From NCBI GenBank assembly GCA_015233245.1, contig JADFYB010000007.1:1-48885 (forward strand): 48,885 bases of DNA, given 5' to 3'. The notes beneath the pieces were generated by a model. That model saw only the letters and a list, made by a program, of their open reading frames with translations, had not been told where the DNA came from and searched no databases. Within the stretch, counting starts at the first letter, position 1. Each line of letters starts with the position of its first letter. A program made the position numbers and the translations under genes. Of this stretch, positions 1-8,870 are shown piece by piece. Source of the stretch: Nitrospirota bacterium (GTDB lineage Bacteria; Nitrospirota; Thermodesulfovibrionia; Thermodesulfovibrionales; Magnetobacteriaceae).

Positions 1-1957
1 GAAATCGTCCGCTAAAACAGTATTAAACAATGTTTACGAAATAGTGCATACCATTGACCACGGCATGGAGTCATACAGAGAGTCAGCGCTTGCGGCAAAA
101 AAAAGAGAGCTTAAAAACGTCATCATGATGGCTGAAAGTTACATTAACATAATGGAGGCTCAGGCTAAGGCAGGCACTATCTCCCAAGGCAATGTTGAAA
201 AAGAGATTTTGGAAACTCTCAGTAACTTTAAATACGGCAACAATGATTACATCTTTGTCACTGATTATAATTCATTTATACTGGCACACCCGGACAAGAA
301 GGTTCTGCATACCGACTGTTCAAAGTTAGCCGATGTTACAGGCAAACTGGTGGTGTCCCCTATTGTAGAAGGGGCTTTAACGTACGGTGAGGGGTACCAT
401 ACTTATAAGTGGAAAAGGCTTGAAACCGGCGATGAACCACTGGATAAGTTAACCTATTATAAAAATATGCAGGAGCGTAAATGGGTTCTTGCTACCGGAG
501 TTTACATTGATGATATAGAAAAGGCAATGAACTCTATGAAGATATCTGCCATTGACAACTTGCGGCAGATACTGAGGGATGTTAAACTGGCAAAAACAGG
601 CTATGTGTTTATATTTGGCGCGCAAGGCAGTGGATACTATATGACCATTCATCCTATTAAGGCCATGGAATCTACAAATATGAAGCAATACCTTGACCCG
701 GTAACAAAAATACCGCTTTATATAGAGCTGATTTCAGTTGCGGACAAACCCGACGGCTTAAGATATAAGTGGGACAGACCCAACGACCCCGGGAACTATG
801 CTTACGACAAAATTGCCTTTGTTAGGTATTACAAACCGTTTGGCTGGTACATCGGCTCCTCTGTGTATGTGGATGAACTTGAGAGCAGCTCACACATACT
901 TGGCAACCGTATTTTGGCCATTGCATTTTTAAGCCTTATATTTTTGGTATTTTTAGGATATGTTTTTTCAAAGAAAATGGTTGCTCCTCTGAAGATGCTT
1001 GCAGAGACGGCATTACGCATTAAGGGAGGGGATTTAACTGCCACAATTACTATTAATCGTGATGACGAGATAGGCATACTTGCCGATGCCTTTAACAGTA
1101 TGGTGGGGGAGCTTAAGGAAAACATCATGTCCCTGGATGCAAAGGTAAATGAACGAACCTCTGAGCTCCAGGCAGCTTACGATAAACTAAAAGCCGTTGA
1201 TGAGATGAAATCAGCGTTCCTCTCTAACGTCTCTCACGAGTTGCGGACTCCGTTGACGTCAGTGCTGGGGTTTGCAGAGATTATAAAGCAGTCTTTTGAA
1301 GAGACCGTTATGCCACATGTTAATGTGGAAAGTAAAAAGGTGGATCGCTCTGCAAAACGCATTAAAGAAAACATAGAAATTATAATATCGGAAAGTGAGC
1401 GCCTTACGGCTCTTATAAACGATGTGTTAGATATTACAAAAATGGAGGCAGGTAAGATGGTTTGGAAAAAGGATCCCATTAACCTCCAACAACTTCTAAA
1501 CCATGCTGCCAGGGTAACCTCCTCTCTTTTCCAGAGAAAAAACTCCGTACGGCTCGTTATTGAGACAGAAGAGAATATGCCTGACACAGTAGGAGATAAT
1601 TACAGAATTCTACAGGTAGTAATAAACCTGATTTCAAATGCTGTGAAATTTAGTAAACAAGGCGATATCAAAATAAGAGCCTCTTACGATAATAGCAAGG
1701 AGGAGATCCTGGTATCTGTAACAGATACTGGTATAGGCATTCCGAAGGAGGAGCAGGATATGGTTTTTGAGAAATTCAAACAAATTGGTGACACTCTTAC
1801 AGATAAACCAAGAGGGTCAGGGCTTGGGCTTCCCATTAGCAAAGAAATTGTAGAGCACCATCGGGGGCGAATCTGGGTTGAAAGTGAGCTCGGGCATGGG
1901 AGCACTTTTTGTTTTACAATGCCAATGATACAGGCTGAGGCTGCCACCTCAGGATAA
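1..1957 (+). CDS. Cache-domain sensor histidine kinase, 5' end cut by window
   Basis: Membrane sensor kinase that should sense a small ligand outside the cytoplasm and phosphorylate a response regulator. The reading frame is open to the left edge (first whole codon at 2), so the N-terminus and first membrane helix lie outside the window; a GTG at 44 is only an internal codon. Visible in order: two Cache-type segments (about 44-480 and 520-880), a membrane helix near 905-970, a HAMP linker (about 970-1130), a HisKA H-box SHELRTP near 1232, an N-box NLISNAVKFS near 1625, then DTGIGIP and GSGLGLP of the HATPase. All catalytic boxes look intact. The HD-GYP protein and CheY-like regulator that follow on the same strand are natural partners, and the receiver at 3382 has no output domain of its own. 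Ligand unknown. Confidence 0.93.
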   Translation, partial: KSSAKTVLNNVYEIVHTIDHGMESYRESALAAKKRELKNVIMMAESYINIMEAQAKAGTISQGNVEKEILETLSNFKYGNNDYIFVTDYNSFILAHPDKKVLHTDCSKLADVTGKLVVSPIVEGALTYGEGYHTYKWKRLETGDEPLDKLTYYKNMQERKWVLATGVYIDDIEKAMNSMKISAIDNLRQILRDVKLAKTGYVFIFGAQGSGYYMTIHPIKAMESTNMKQYLDPVTKIPLYIELISVADKPDGLRYKWDRPNDPGNYAYDKIAFVRYYKPFGWYIGSSVYVDELESSSHILGNRILAIAFLSLIFLVFLGYVFSKKMVAPLKMLAETALRIKGGDLTATITINRDDEIGILADAFNSMVGELKENIMSLDAKVNERTSELQAAYDKLKAVDEMKSAFLSNVSHELRTPLTSVLGFAEIIKQSFEETVMPHVNVESKKVDRSAKRIKENIEIIISESERLTALINDVLDITKMEAGKMVWKKDPINLQQLLNHAARVTSSLFQRKNSVRLVIETEENMPDTVGDNYRILQVVINLISNAVKFSKQGDIKIRASYDNSKEEILVSVTDTGIGIPKEEQDMVFEKFKQIGDTLTDKPRGSGLGLPISKEIVEHHRGRIWVESELGHGSTFCFTMPMIQAEAATSG

Positions 1958-2004
1958 CATTAAATTGAGGAAATAACGTATAATGTTTATAAAGAGGAGG
2001 ATAA

Positions 2005-3360
2005 GTGGATCTTTTTAATTTACGAAAGTTCCTTCAGAAAAAAGATACAATTAAACTGATAGACTCGCTTACTAACTCTCTGGGGATAAACGTCTGCATA
2101 GCAGACAGCACTGACACTGTCATATACGGTGCTGACAACCGTAACCACTCAGGGCTCCCTGTAATAGTTAATGATGCAAGCGTCGGGTGGGTCTATGGGC
2201 AGGATACAGCTAAGAGTGAAACGATTGTCACACTGCTTCATCACATGGTAAAAACAGAGATGGAGAGAAAAGCGCTGGCAACTGAGACACTTGATAAATA
2301 CAACGAAATCACAATGCTCTACGATTTTGTAGAAAAAGTTAACACCTTTAATGTTAAAGAGATAGCAAACTTTCTTATAAATCAGGTGTTAGCACAAATC
2401 AAAGCCGATAACGTGTTGGTTATTCTTAAAAACGAAATAAGTGGCAAGCTTGAGATAGCGGCTGGATATGGTACAACCTATGACATTGGTAAGGAGCTGC
2501 CACAACAAACAGGAGCTGTCTGTGACATTATGCTTAGTGGCAAGGCTGCAATAATAAATGACTGCCGCTCAAACTCCTCATGTGTGTTGGATATAGGTAA
2601 CATAAACTCCATGATATGTGCTCCGTTAAAAGCAAAGGAAAAGACCCTTGGTGTTGTAACAGCAAGCACAGAAAAGTCATATAATTATTGTGCGGATGAT
2701 CTCAGGTTTTTCTGCACTTTGGTCTCTCAGGCGGCCTTTGCCATTGATAACGCAAGGCTTTACGAGTCTCTTAAGGGAGCTTTTATTAAAACAGTTCACA
2801 CACTTGCTGAGACCATTGAACAGAGGGATCCCTACACAGGAGGGCATACAAAGCGGGTAATGAGCTTTAGCATTGCTATAGCCGAGACCCTCAAGTTATC
2901 AAGCAGGGAGAGAGAGAGGCTTGAACTTGCCTCGGTCCTTCACGACATAGGAAAGATAGGGGTCAGTGATAATGTGCTGCGTAAGACAACTAAGCTTACT
3001 GATGAGGAGTTTGAAGAGATCAAAACACATCCGGCCAGCGGACAACAGATACTGTCTTACATAGAAGAGCTAAGAGACATAATACCGGGGGTTAAGTCTC
3101 ACCATGAGCGTTTTGATGGCAAGGGGTATCCTGAGGGGCTTAAGGGCACGGATATAGACCTGATAGCACGGATAATAGCCGTTGCTGACTCCTTCGATGC
3201 TATGACCTCAGACAGACCTTACAGAAAGGGACTGCCTTTTGAAGTTGCTCTATCTGAAGTGAAAAAATGCTCAGGTACTCAGTTTGATGCTGATGTTGTT
3301 GAGGCTTTTATAAAGGCATGTAGCGAAAACAAGATTAGACCCGCCGAACCGGGGAAATAA
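2005..3360 (+). CDS. GAF plus HD-GYP cyclic-di-GMP phosphodiesterase
   Basis: Predicted to hydrolyse the second messenger cyclic di-GMP. The start is GTG, chosen because AGGAGG lies just upstream at the right distance. A GAF-like sensor domain spans about residues 105-250 and the HD-GYP domain about 265-440. The catalytic signatures are complete: GGHTKRV, HDIGK (H313, D314) and HHERFDGKGYP beginning at H366. The first 100 residues look like a small sensory module that I cannot name. It sits 47 bp after the histidine kinase and 21 bp before a CheY-like receiver, so the three probably form one signalling operon. This intact enzyme contrasts with the degenerate HD-GYP protein at 4701-6209. GAF ligand unknown. 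Confidence 0.92.
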   Translation: MDLFNLRKFLQKKDTIKLIDSLTNSLGINVCIADSTDTVIYGADNRNHSGLPVIVNDASVGWVYGQDTAKSETIVTLLHHMVKTEMERKALATETLDKYNEITMLYDFVEKVNTFNVKEIANFLINQVLAQIKADNVLVILKNEISGKLEIAAGYGTTYDIGKELPQQTGAVCDIMLSGKAAIINDCRSNSSCVLDIGNINSMICAPLKAKEKTLGVVTASTEKSYNYCADDLRFFCTLVSQAAFAIDNARLYESLKGAFIKTVHTLAETIEQRDPYTGGHTKRVMSFSIAIAETLKLSSRERERLELASVLHDIGKIGVSDNVLRKTTKLTDEEFEEIKTHPASGQQILSYIEELRDIIPGVKSHHERFDGKGYPEGLKGTDIDLIARIIAVADSFDAMTSDRPYRKGLPFEVALSEVKKCSGTQFDADVVEAFIKACSENKIRPAEPGK

Positions 3361-3381
3361 ATTAAAGGAGGGACAGTAATA

Positions 3382-3759
3382 ATGCCGATAATACTTATAG
3401 CAGATGATGAACAGCACATACGCATGTTAATCGAACAGACCCTCGAGACTCTGGAGGATGAGGGAGTGGAGATTCTTACAGCGGAAAATGGCGCTGAGGC
3501 GCTTGAAATAATTAAGGAAAAACGCCCTGAGCTTGTTTTTCTTGACGTTATGATGCCAAAGATGAACGGCTTTGACGTGTGCCACACTGTTAAGAATGTA
3601 CTTTGTATCACAGGAGTATATATAATAATGCTAACAGCTAAGGGTCAGGAATTTGACAAGGAAAAAGGCGTCGAGAGCGGCTGTAATGAGTATGTCACAA
3701 AACCCTTCAGTCCGAGGGAATTGAAAAACAAGGCTAAGGAAATACTTGGGCTTATATGA
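3382..3759 (+). CDS. CheY-like single-domain response regulator
   Basis: A 125-residue receiver domain with no output domain. The start has a clear AAAGGAGG upstream. Visible receiver features are the acidic pair in IADDEQ, the phospho-acceptor D55 in LDVMMP, a Thr in the MLTAKG switch strand, and K107 in TKPFSP. It probably receives phosphate from the Cache kinase upstream and acts by protein-protein contact, or it may serve as a phosphate sink. The gene overlaps none of its neighbours; the lipoprotein gene begins 13 bp after its stop. Confidence 0.93.
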   Translation: MPIILIADDEQHIRMLIEQTLETLEDEGVEILTAENGAEALEIIKEKRPELVFLDVMMPKMNGFDVCHTVKNVLCITGVYIIMLTAKGQEFDKEKGVESGCNEYVTKPFSPRELKNKAKEILGLI

Positions 3760-3772
3760 GAGGATAACTGTT

Positions 3773-4360
3773 GTGAAGGCTTACGGCATGAGGCGGATTG
3801 CGTTATCTGCCCTTGTGGTTGTTGTGTTACTTTTAGCAACAGGGTGCGCTAAGAAGCAGGTGATACGTGAGCCTGAATCTCTGGAGCAGGAGACAAAAAC
3901 ACCATATGATGTTTTAGAGAAAAACATTTACAGCGCAACCAAGCCTTTCATAGGAAAAAAATACAAGACAGGAGCTAATCCTGAAAAATCTCCGTACACC
4001 GATTGCTCTCACCTTGTATGTGCAGTAACAAAAAACTCACTATCTGGCAGCGGCTTTGATTTTAAACCTCAGTACCTGCCCTCCGATAAGATATACGACA
4101 TGTCTTACGAGGTAACAAAACATGAAATCCGGCCAGGTGATCTGATGTTTTTCACAGACAGTAAAAACAGCCAAAACCATGTAGGTTTAATCACAAGGAT
4201 ACACAAAGGGGCGGTTTATTTTGTGCAAGCATCTTCACAGGCAGGCGTGGTGGAAAGTTCAACTAAATCGGATGCATGGGAGTATTACTGGAAAAGGCGG
4301 TTTGATTCTTTCAGGAGATGGAAAAAGATAGTTTTTAAAGAACTCGGATTAAAATATTAG
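3773..4360 (+). CDS. NlpC/P60-family peptidoglycan hydrolase lipoprotein
   Basis: Predicted cell-wall endopeptidase attached to a membrane by lipid. The start is taken as GTG 3773 because GAGAGGA lies 8 nt upstream; an ATG at 3788 would keep the same signal peptide. A hydrophobic signal ends in a lipobox LATGC with the lipidated Cys at residue 25. The NlpC/P60 core shows the nucleophile C78 in TDCSHLVC and H136 in NHVGLI. At 195 residues the protein has room for only one catalytic domain and no binding repeats. It follows the receiver gene closely and is probably cotranscribed, though any link between wall turnover and the sensor is inference. Confidence 0.88.
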   Translation: MKAYGMRRIALSALVVVVLLLATGCAKKQVIREPESLEQETKTPYDVLEKNIYSATKPFIGKKYKTGANPEKSPYTDCSHLVCAVTKNSLSGSGFDFKPQYLPSDKIYDMSYEVTKHEIRPGDLMFFTDSKNSQNHVGLITRIHKGAVYFVQASSQAGVVESSTKSDAWEYYWKRRFDSFRRWKKIVFKELGLKY

Positions 4361-4440
4361 TAATTGAGTTGAAATAATTATTATTTGATGTTAAAATAAC
4401 TTATAGTTACCAAAGAAAGGTTTACAGAGACGGGGAGAAT

Positions 4441-4677
4441 ATGAAGAAAAAAACATTTATACTAACGGTTACGGTTCTTTTGTTACCGCTTGTGCCTTTT
4501 TTTCTGCCAATAGCGTTGATATACTTGTTTGCGGCAATTAATTTGAGCAAAGGTTACAGCAGACTTTATTGCGGAGGGGTTAAACCTACAACACGGGAAA
4601 TTATCATCGAGAGCCTGCAGGACAAGGGAGTAGCAGTGCCAGCATGGCTTAAGACCAAGCCAAGACCATGTTACTAA
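4441..4677 (+). CDS. Small membrane protein of unknown function
   Basis: A 78-residue protein not assignable to a family. GGGGAGA a few bases before the ATG supports it as a real gene. Residues 5-35 form one long or two short hydrophobic helices with a central proline-rich kink (LPLVPFFLPIAL), followed by a basic cytoplasmic or periplasmic tail of about 40 residues with two cysteines. It stands 80 bp after the NlpC gene and converges with the HD-GYP/PilZ gene. No signal for lipidation is visible. Confidence 0.6.
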   Translation: MKKKTFILTVTVLLLPLVPFFLPIALIYLFAAINLSKGYSRLYCGGVKPTTREIIIESLQDKGVAVPAWLKTKPRPCY

Positions 4678-4700
4678 GCCTTAGTTCCTTCTAAACAAAG

Positions 4701-6209
4701 CTAGTTGCTGACCTTTTTATCATTGCCTTTAATTTCCACGTATAGCCGTATTAGCGATTTTTCATCCTCAGTAAGGTCAAGAAACTGCCCGCCTGCGAAT
4801 TGGTAACCGCCTGTGATTTTTGAGTTTTTTATCTGAAGACGGATGTTTTTAAGGTGTTTGTCAAAAATCTCAAACTGCAGCTCATACACACGTTTTACTT
4901 TTAATGATTCGTGGCCTGTGGCAAATGCCATGGTTGAAATCTTAAGCAGACAGCCACTGACGCTGAAGTTAAGAATAAGAGAGCGGACGGAAAACCCTGT
5001 TTCCGGCTCTTTAACAACAGCACTACAGTTTGCAATAAATCTGCTGTGGCGTCTTTTTTTGGCAGGGGATTTCTCAAAATCTGAAAATCCCCAAAGTTTA
5101 TGCGGATTTATGTGAAGATTTACGTCCGAGTATGAAAGCATCTCCACTACGGCGTAATCGTCCTCAGACGTGTCACGTTTTATTGGGTTAGACGATGGAA
5201 ATCCATTTGCCTTCAATATGGTTTTAACCACAGGGGTATTAGCAAGTTTTCCTCTTGCTATAACTACAGCAACCTCCTTATTCTTAAGTTTAACAAATGA
5301 CCCGGGAGGATAAATCCCCAGATGTTTTATAAACAACATGGCAAGCGTTTCATCCACATCTTTTCCCTTTTGAAGAAAAATCCTTTTCATTGCCTCGTTA
5401 GCATAAAGAGGCCCCCTGTAGTTTCTCTCAGATACCATAGTGCAGTATATGTCGGCAAGACGGGCAACCCGTGAGCTTTCTGAGATTTCCTCTCCTTTAA
5501 GTTTCATGGGATAACCGCCTCCGTCATAGGATTCATGGTGTTCCATGACAGTGCGCAGCCATAGTTCATCCTTTACCCCGTGTGCCTCCAGCATTTCAAC
5601 ACTTTTTGCAGGGTGGTTCTCTATTTCCTTGCGTTGGGATTGTGTCAGAGGAAGAGTTTGGCGCAGCAGTACGTTTTGAAGTTCTACAATTGATATATTC
5701 ATAGTGACAACGGCGGCTATCAGTGATTTTCGCCACTCAGAGCTCCGGTTGAGCCTCCTTGCTATGATTTCAGCCACTGTTGCCGTATGAATAGGGTGTT
5801 TTACAGTGTATGAAAGACTTCTGTCCATGTAGAGAGCACCCAAAGATAAGTCCTCGTCATCATAGCAGCACTGCTGAATACTATCGGTTATCTGATTGAC
5901 ACGCAACGACATGTTTAACTTTTCAGATGTATCTTTTACGAGGCTGTTGTAGTTATCTGTTACGCTTTGGATTATCTCAAACGGGGTTTCAACCATTAAG
6001 CTGCCCTCACCTGCCGATAAATCTTGCTCGAACTCGTGGTAAACCGTCTTTGCATATGGAGTCATGAGGTCGTTTAACATTCTGAGTTCGCCCTCGTTTC
6101 TTACCACATAACCACGCTGCAGCATGAGTTTTCCATGAACGTCATAAACGGGATGTGTAAGAGGTACACCAACACGGATGTCTTTAAGTCCTATGAGTCT
6201 GCTTTCCAT
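4701..6209 (-). CDS. Degenerate HD-GYP protein with C-terminal PilZ domain
   Basis: Likely a cyclic-di-GMP effector and not an enzyme. The HD-GYP fold is recognisable from H141, the H199 helix, HHESYDGGGYP (H224-P234) and the ARLADIY helix, but the HD motif itself is replaced by VVTMNIS (167-173). The two key metal ligands and the following lysine are therefore missing. The C-terminal region from about 385 carries PilZ signatures RRHSR (386-390) and NFSVSG (414-419), which in known PilZ domains bind cyclic di-GMP. Residues 1-75 resemble the small N-terminal module often found in such proteins. No membrane segment is seen. It lies downstream of the STAS/phosphatase pair on the same strand, about 85 bp away, and may be cotranscribed with it. 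Confidence 0.88.
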   Translation of the reverse strand: MESRLIGLKDIRVGVPLTHPVYDVHGKLMLQRGYVVRNEGELRMLNDLMTPYAKTVYHEFEQDLSAGEGSLMVETPFEIIQSVTDNYNSLVKDTSEKLNMSLRVNQITDSIQQCCYDDEDLSLGALYMDRSLSYTVKHPIHTATVAEIIARRLNRSSEWRKSLIAAVVTMNISIVELQNVLLRQTLPLTQSQRKEIENHPAKSVEMLEAHGVKDELWLRTVMEHHESYDGGGYPMKLKGEEISESSRVARLADIYCTMVSERNYRGPLYANEAMKRIFLQKGKDVDETLAMLFIKHLGIYPPGSFVKLKNKEVAVVIARGKLANTPVVKTILKANGFPSSNPIKRDTSEDDYAVVEMLSYSDVNLHINPHKLWGFSDFEKSPAKKRRHSRFIANCSAVVKEPETGFSVRSLILNFSVSGCLLKISTMAFATGHESLKVKRVYELQFEIFDKHLKNIRLQIKNSKITGGYQFAGGQFLDLTEDEKSLIRLYVEIKGNDKKVSN

Positions 6210-6294
6210 TGCAGGCGCCTTATTGAGAAGTTATACCAATTATATTTTACTAAATGAAAGACTCACCCCATAACGGCAGGAGTGACTCACTCCC

Positions 6295-6588
6295 TCAGAC
6301 TTTCTTTACTTTAAGCACATCTTTTAGATTTAATGTTTCAAGCAAAGTGAACAATCTCTCATCTTTTACCAAAAGTTTAATTCCTATTTGATTTTCCAGT
6401 ACAATCTTTAGCAAGTAACCTATTAATGAGGACGGCATCGAGACTGAATCAACGACCTTGATTGACAAGCTGTTTGTCCCCTTTTCTAAAAGGCTGCTGA
6501 GCGAGCCTTTGATTTTTAAATAATCATCTATTGTTTTAATATGGCCAGTTACTGTTAGCTCAGAGTCACTTGTTAACATGATTTCCAT
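6295..6588 (-). CDS. STAS-domain anti-sigma-factor-antagonist-like protein
   Basis: A 97-residue single STAS-like domain. The stretch VDSVSMPSSLIGYLL aligns with the usual phosphorylation loop of SpoIIAA/RsbV proteins (D-S-S-G-L-G type), giving S53 or S54 as the candidate phosphosite. It begins 7 bp after the stop of the REC-PP2C-HATPase gene, which carries both the phosphatase and the kinase expected for such a switch. In known partner-switching systems (RsbV/RsbW/RsbU; HsbA/HsbR in Pseudomonas) the unphosphorylated STAS protein releases or binds a target. The target here is not visible, and no sigma factor is encoded in the window. Confidence 0.8.
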   Translation of the reverse strand: MEIMLTSDSELTVTGHIKTIDDYLKIKGSLSSLLEKGTNSLSIKVVDSVSMPSSLIGYLLKIVLENQIGIKLLVKDERLFTLLETLNLKDVLKVKKV

Positions 6589-6595
6589 AGTTTCC

Positions 6596-8275
6596 TCATC
6601 CTATCGCGTTTATCAGTACCGCAATGGTACCTGGTTCATTATACAATACCTTATTTGAAAGAGTTTTTGCAATTTTAATTCCCCTGCCAGACAATTGTTT
6701 ATTATCCGGATTTGCGTCGTTAAGTTTAGAAACATCAAAACCAAAACCTTCATCCTCAATTTTTATCACTAAAAATTCTCGTATTTGATGTTTAATGGTA
6801 TTAATGGTTACTGTTATTTTTTTGTCAACGAGTTTTTCTTTCTCAAGCAGAAAATCCTCGTATGTGCCTTTTTTGACCATTTCATTTTTTTCGCTTGATT
6901 TTATGTTCAGATTGCCGTGTTCGTAAGCGTTTATCAGAAGTTCATTGAAAGAACTTATAGTTGCAACATTCAGCTCTTCTTTTAAACCTATAGAGGACAG
7001 ATATTTTTCCACCTCACATCCAAGGTAGTTAACCTGTTCAATCCGGTTCTCTATTACGAAGGTCTGTTGGTTTTTGCTAGGGCAGTTTAACCTCTGAAGC
7101 AGGATAAATGTAATATCGTCTTCGGATGTTTCCGTTGCTGCTTTGAATTTTTCGTATAAATCATCTTTGAAAGCAGAGTTAAGGAAATCGTCTTCAAGCT
7201 CCTCTTGGTAAATGCCGCTCTTGTTTATAGTGCGGCATTCATTTAAGCCATCGCTATAGATGAGGATCTTTGTTATGTTTTTAAGGCTGCAACTGTTAAT
7301 AACATGAGAGTTGATATATCGCATAATTGGCAGGTTATTACATCTCAATTTAAGCAGTGAGCCGTCAGATTTTTCTATAAGCACAGGCGGCATGGAATAT
7401 ATGGCATAGTCCATGGTTTCATTTTGAAAATCGAAAAAGACAAAAGCTGCACACAGGATTTCCTCAGATAGAAGCTCTTTTTTTATAAACTCAGTATAGT
7501 TTACTACAAAATCCTTAAAGTCAAAATTGCCGCTTTGTTTACTTTGGTCAATCATGTGATTAATGAAAGAGGTTGTAAGGATGGTTGTGACTGAGGCAGA
7601 AAGACCCTTACCCATAGCATCGGATATACAAAACAGGTACTTTTGGCTTGACACTTCTCGTATGGAGTAGCTGTCACCGCTTAATATATCCAATGGTACG
7701 TAGCAAACCCCCACAAACCATAAACTTTTGTCAGGGGATTCAATTGTTCTATGGCTGAGATCGTTTTTTATTATTTTAAGCTCTTTTAGAAAAGCCATCT
7801 CCTGTTGTGCCGAGTGGTATTTTTCCTTATACCGGAGAATTTCAAGTTCCTGGGCCTGATTTTTTTGTACAATATCCTCCACCACGTACTGTGAAACAGC
7901 CATTTCAATGGCATCAATAAGGGCTGGCATCTGAATCGGTTTTATGACAAACTGTGTTACGCCGAGATTGATTGATTCAATTAAGAAATCCGTGTCAACA
8001 TAACCTGTTATCAGGATAATAGGAATCCGCTGGTTAATTTTTCGTATTTTCCTTATGAGATCGAGGCCGTTTAGCTCAGGCATCATGTAATCTGTGAGGA
8101 TGAGGTCAATGTGGTTTTGGTTAAACTTCATGAGTGCTTTCATCCCGTCCTCAGCCACTATGACATCTTTAAATATGCGCATCAGCTTTCTGATAAGCCA
8201 CGGTGCCGACTCGTCATCAACATAGAGAACGGTTAATCCCTTTTTTATTTCAAATAATTGGTTGAAATCAAGCAT
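6596..8275 (-). CDS. Response regulator with PP2C (SpoIIE) phosphatase and HATPase kinase domains
   Basis: A 559-residue partner-switching protein combining three functions. The receiver domain (about 10-125) has D62 in LTDYMMP and K112. A coiled-coil linker (about 130-170) leads to a PP2C/SpoIIE phosphatase with D201, DAMGKG (219-224), SDG (341-343) and DD (386-387). The C-terminal GHKL kinase domain has an N-box NELLINAYEHG (444-454), EDEGFGF and GRGIKIA. The architecture matches HsbR-type proteins. A longer reading frame exists up to 8614, but the ATG at 8275 starts right before the receiver fold, and the extra 113 residues are low-complexity and overlap the gspG region on the other strand. 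Phosphorylation of the receiver probably tips the balance between the opposing activities on the adjacent STAS protein. Confidence 0.9.
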   Translation of the reverse strand: MLDFNQLFEIKKGLTVLYVDDESAPWLIRKLMRIFKDVIVAEDGMKALMKFNQNHIDLILTDYMMPELNGLDLIRKIRKINQRIPIILITGYVDTDFLIESINLGVTQFVIKPIQMPALIDAIEMAVSQYVVEDIVQKNQAQELEILRYKEKYHSAQQEMAFLKELKIIKNDLSHRTIESPDKSLWFVGVCYVPLDILSGDSYSIREVSSQKYLFCISDAMGKGLSASVTTILTTSFINHMIDQSKQSGNFDFKDFVVNYTEFIKKELLSEEILCAAFVFFDFQNETMDYAIYSMPPVLIEKSDGSLLKLRCNNLPIMRYINSHVINSCSLKNITKILIYSDGLNECRTINKSGIYQEELEDDFLNSAFKDDLYEKFKAATETSEDDITFILLQRLNCPSKNQQTFVIENRIEQVNYLGCEVEKYLSSIGLKEELNVATISSFNELLINAYEHGNLNIKSSEKNEMVKKGTYEDFLLEKEKLVDKKITVTINTIKHQIREFLVIKIEDEGFGFDVSKLNDANPDNKQLSGRGIKIAKTLSNKVLYNEPGTIAVLINAIG

Positions 8276-8444
8276 AATTATATCAGCCGATGATAGATTA
8301 TAGTTTATTGCGGCCTTTGCCGTCAACTTTACTAAAATTTTATAAAACTTTACACATTGACGCTTTGACTGTAAAAATGGTTGAATACATAGGATACTTA
8401 TATTCGATAAAAAGATTTTATAGAAAATGATTGGAGCAAACGCA

Positions 8445-8870
8445 ATGACAGAACAAAGAATTATTAAGAGGTCGTCGGCAGAGATGGTTAATAATAGAAA
8501 GGGTTTTACGCTTATGGAGATACTCATAGTGGTTATGATTATAGGTCTTATTGCCTCTTTGATAGCTCCTAATATTATGGGCAGATTTGCTAGATCACAG
8601 GAGGAAATAGCCAAGGCGCAAGTGGAGATGCTCTCCTCCTCGGTACAGTCCTTCTACCTTGATATTGGGCGCTGTCCGGCTGATTTAAATGAACTGATTG
8701 CTTCTACGGAAAAGCTATGGAGAGGACCGTATCTTTCTAAAAAAATCATTCCCGATGACCCCTGGCACAGAGCCTATCAGTACAAGTGTCCCGGCGAACA
8801 CGGCACTTTTGACCTCTATTCCCTTGGGCCTAACGGCAAAGTGGATGACCAGATAATAAAAAATTGGTAA
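8445..8870 (+). CDS. gspG: T2SS major pseudopilin GspG
   Basis: Major subunit of the T2SS pseudopilus in the inner membrane and periplasm. The ATG at 8445 is preferred over one at 8427 because GGAG sits 8 nt before it. After a short basic leader the prepilin peptidase site KGFTLMEI appears with Glu at mature position 5, followed by a hydrophobic helix. The C-terminal domain has the GspG pattern: CPADLNELI, GPYLSK, DDPWHRAYQYKCPG and the calcium-loop-like DLYSLGPNGK. It opens the T2SS cluster and overlaps gspE by 7 nt. Confidence 0.95.
   Translation: MTEQRIIKRSSAEMVNNRKGFTLMEILIVVMIIGLIASLIAPNIMGRFARSQEEIAKAQVEMLSSSVQSFYLDIGRCPADLNELIASTEKLWRGPYLSKKIIPDDPWHRAYQYKCPGEHGTFDLYSLGPNGKVDDQIIKNW

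Noticed and set aside
6280-6296. GGAGT/ACTCC hairpin between the STAS gene and the HD-GYP-PilZ gene
   Set aside because: Stem of only 5 bp with no T-tract, so no terminator is called.
8276-8614. Long N-terminal extension of the REC-PP2C-HATPase frame
   Set aside because: Low-complexity hydrophobic sequence overlapping the gspG start region on the other strand; the receiver fold begins at ATG 8275.
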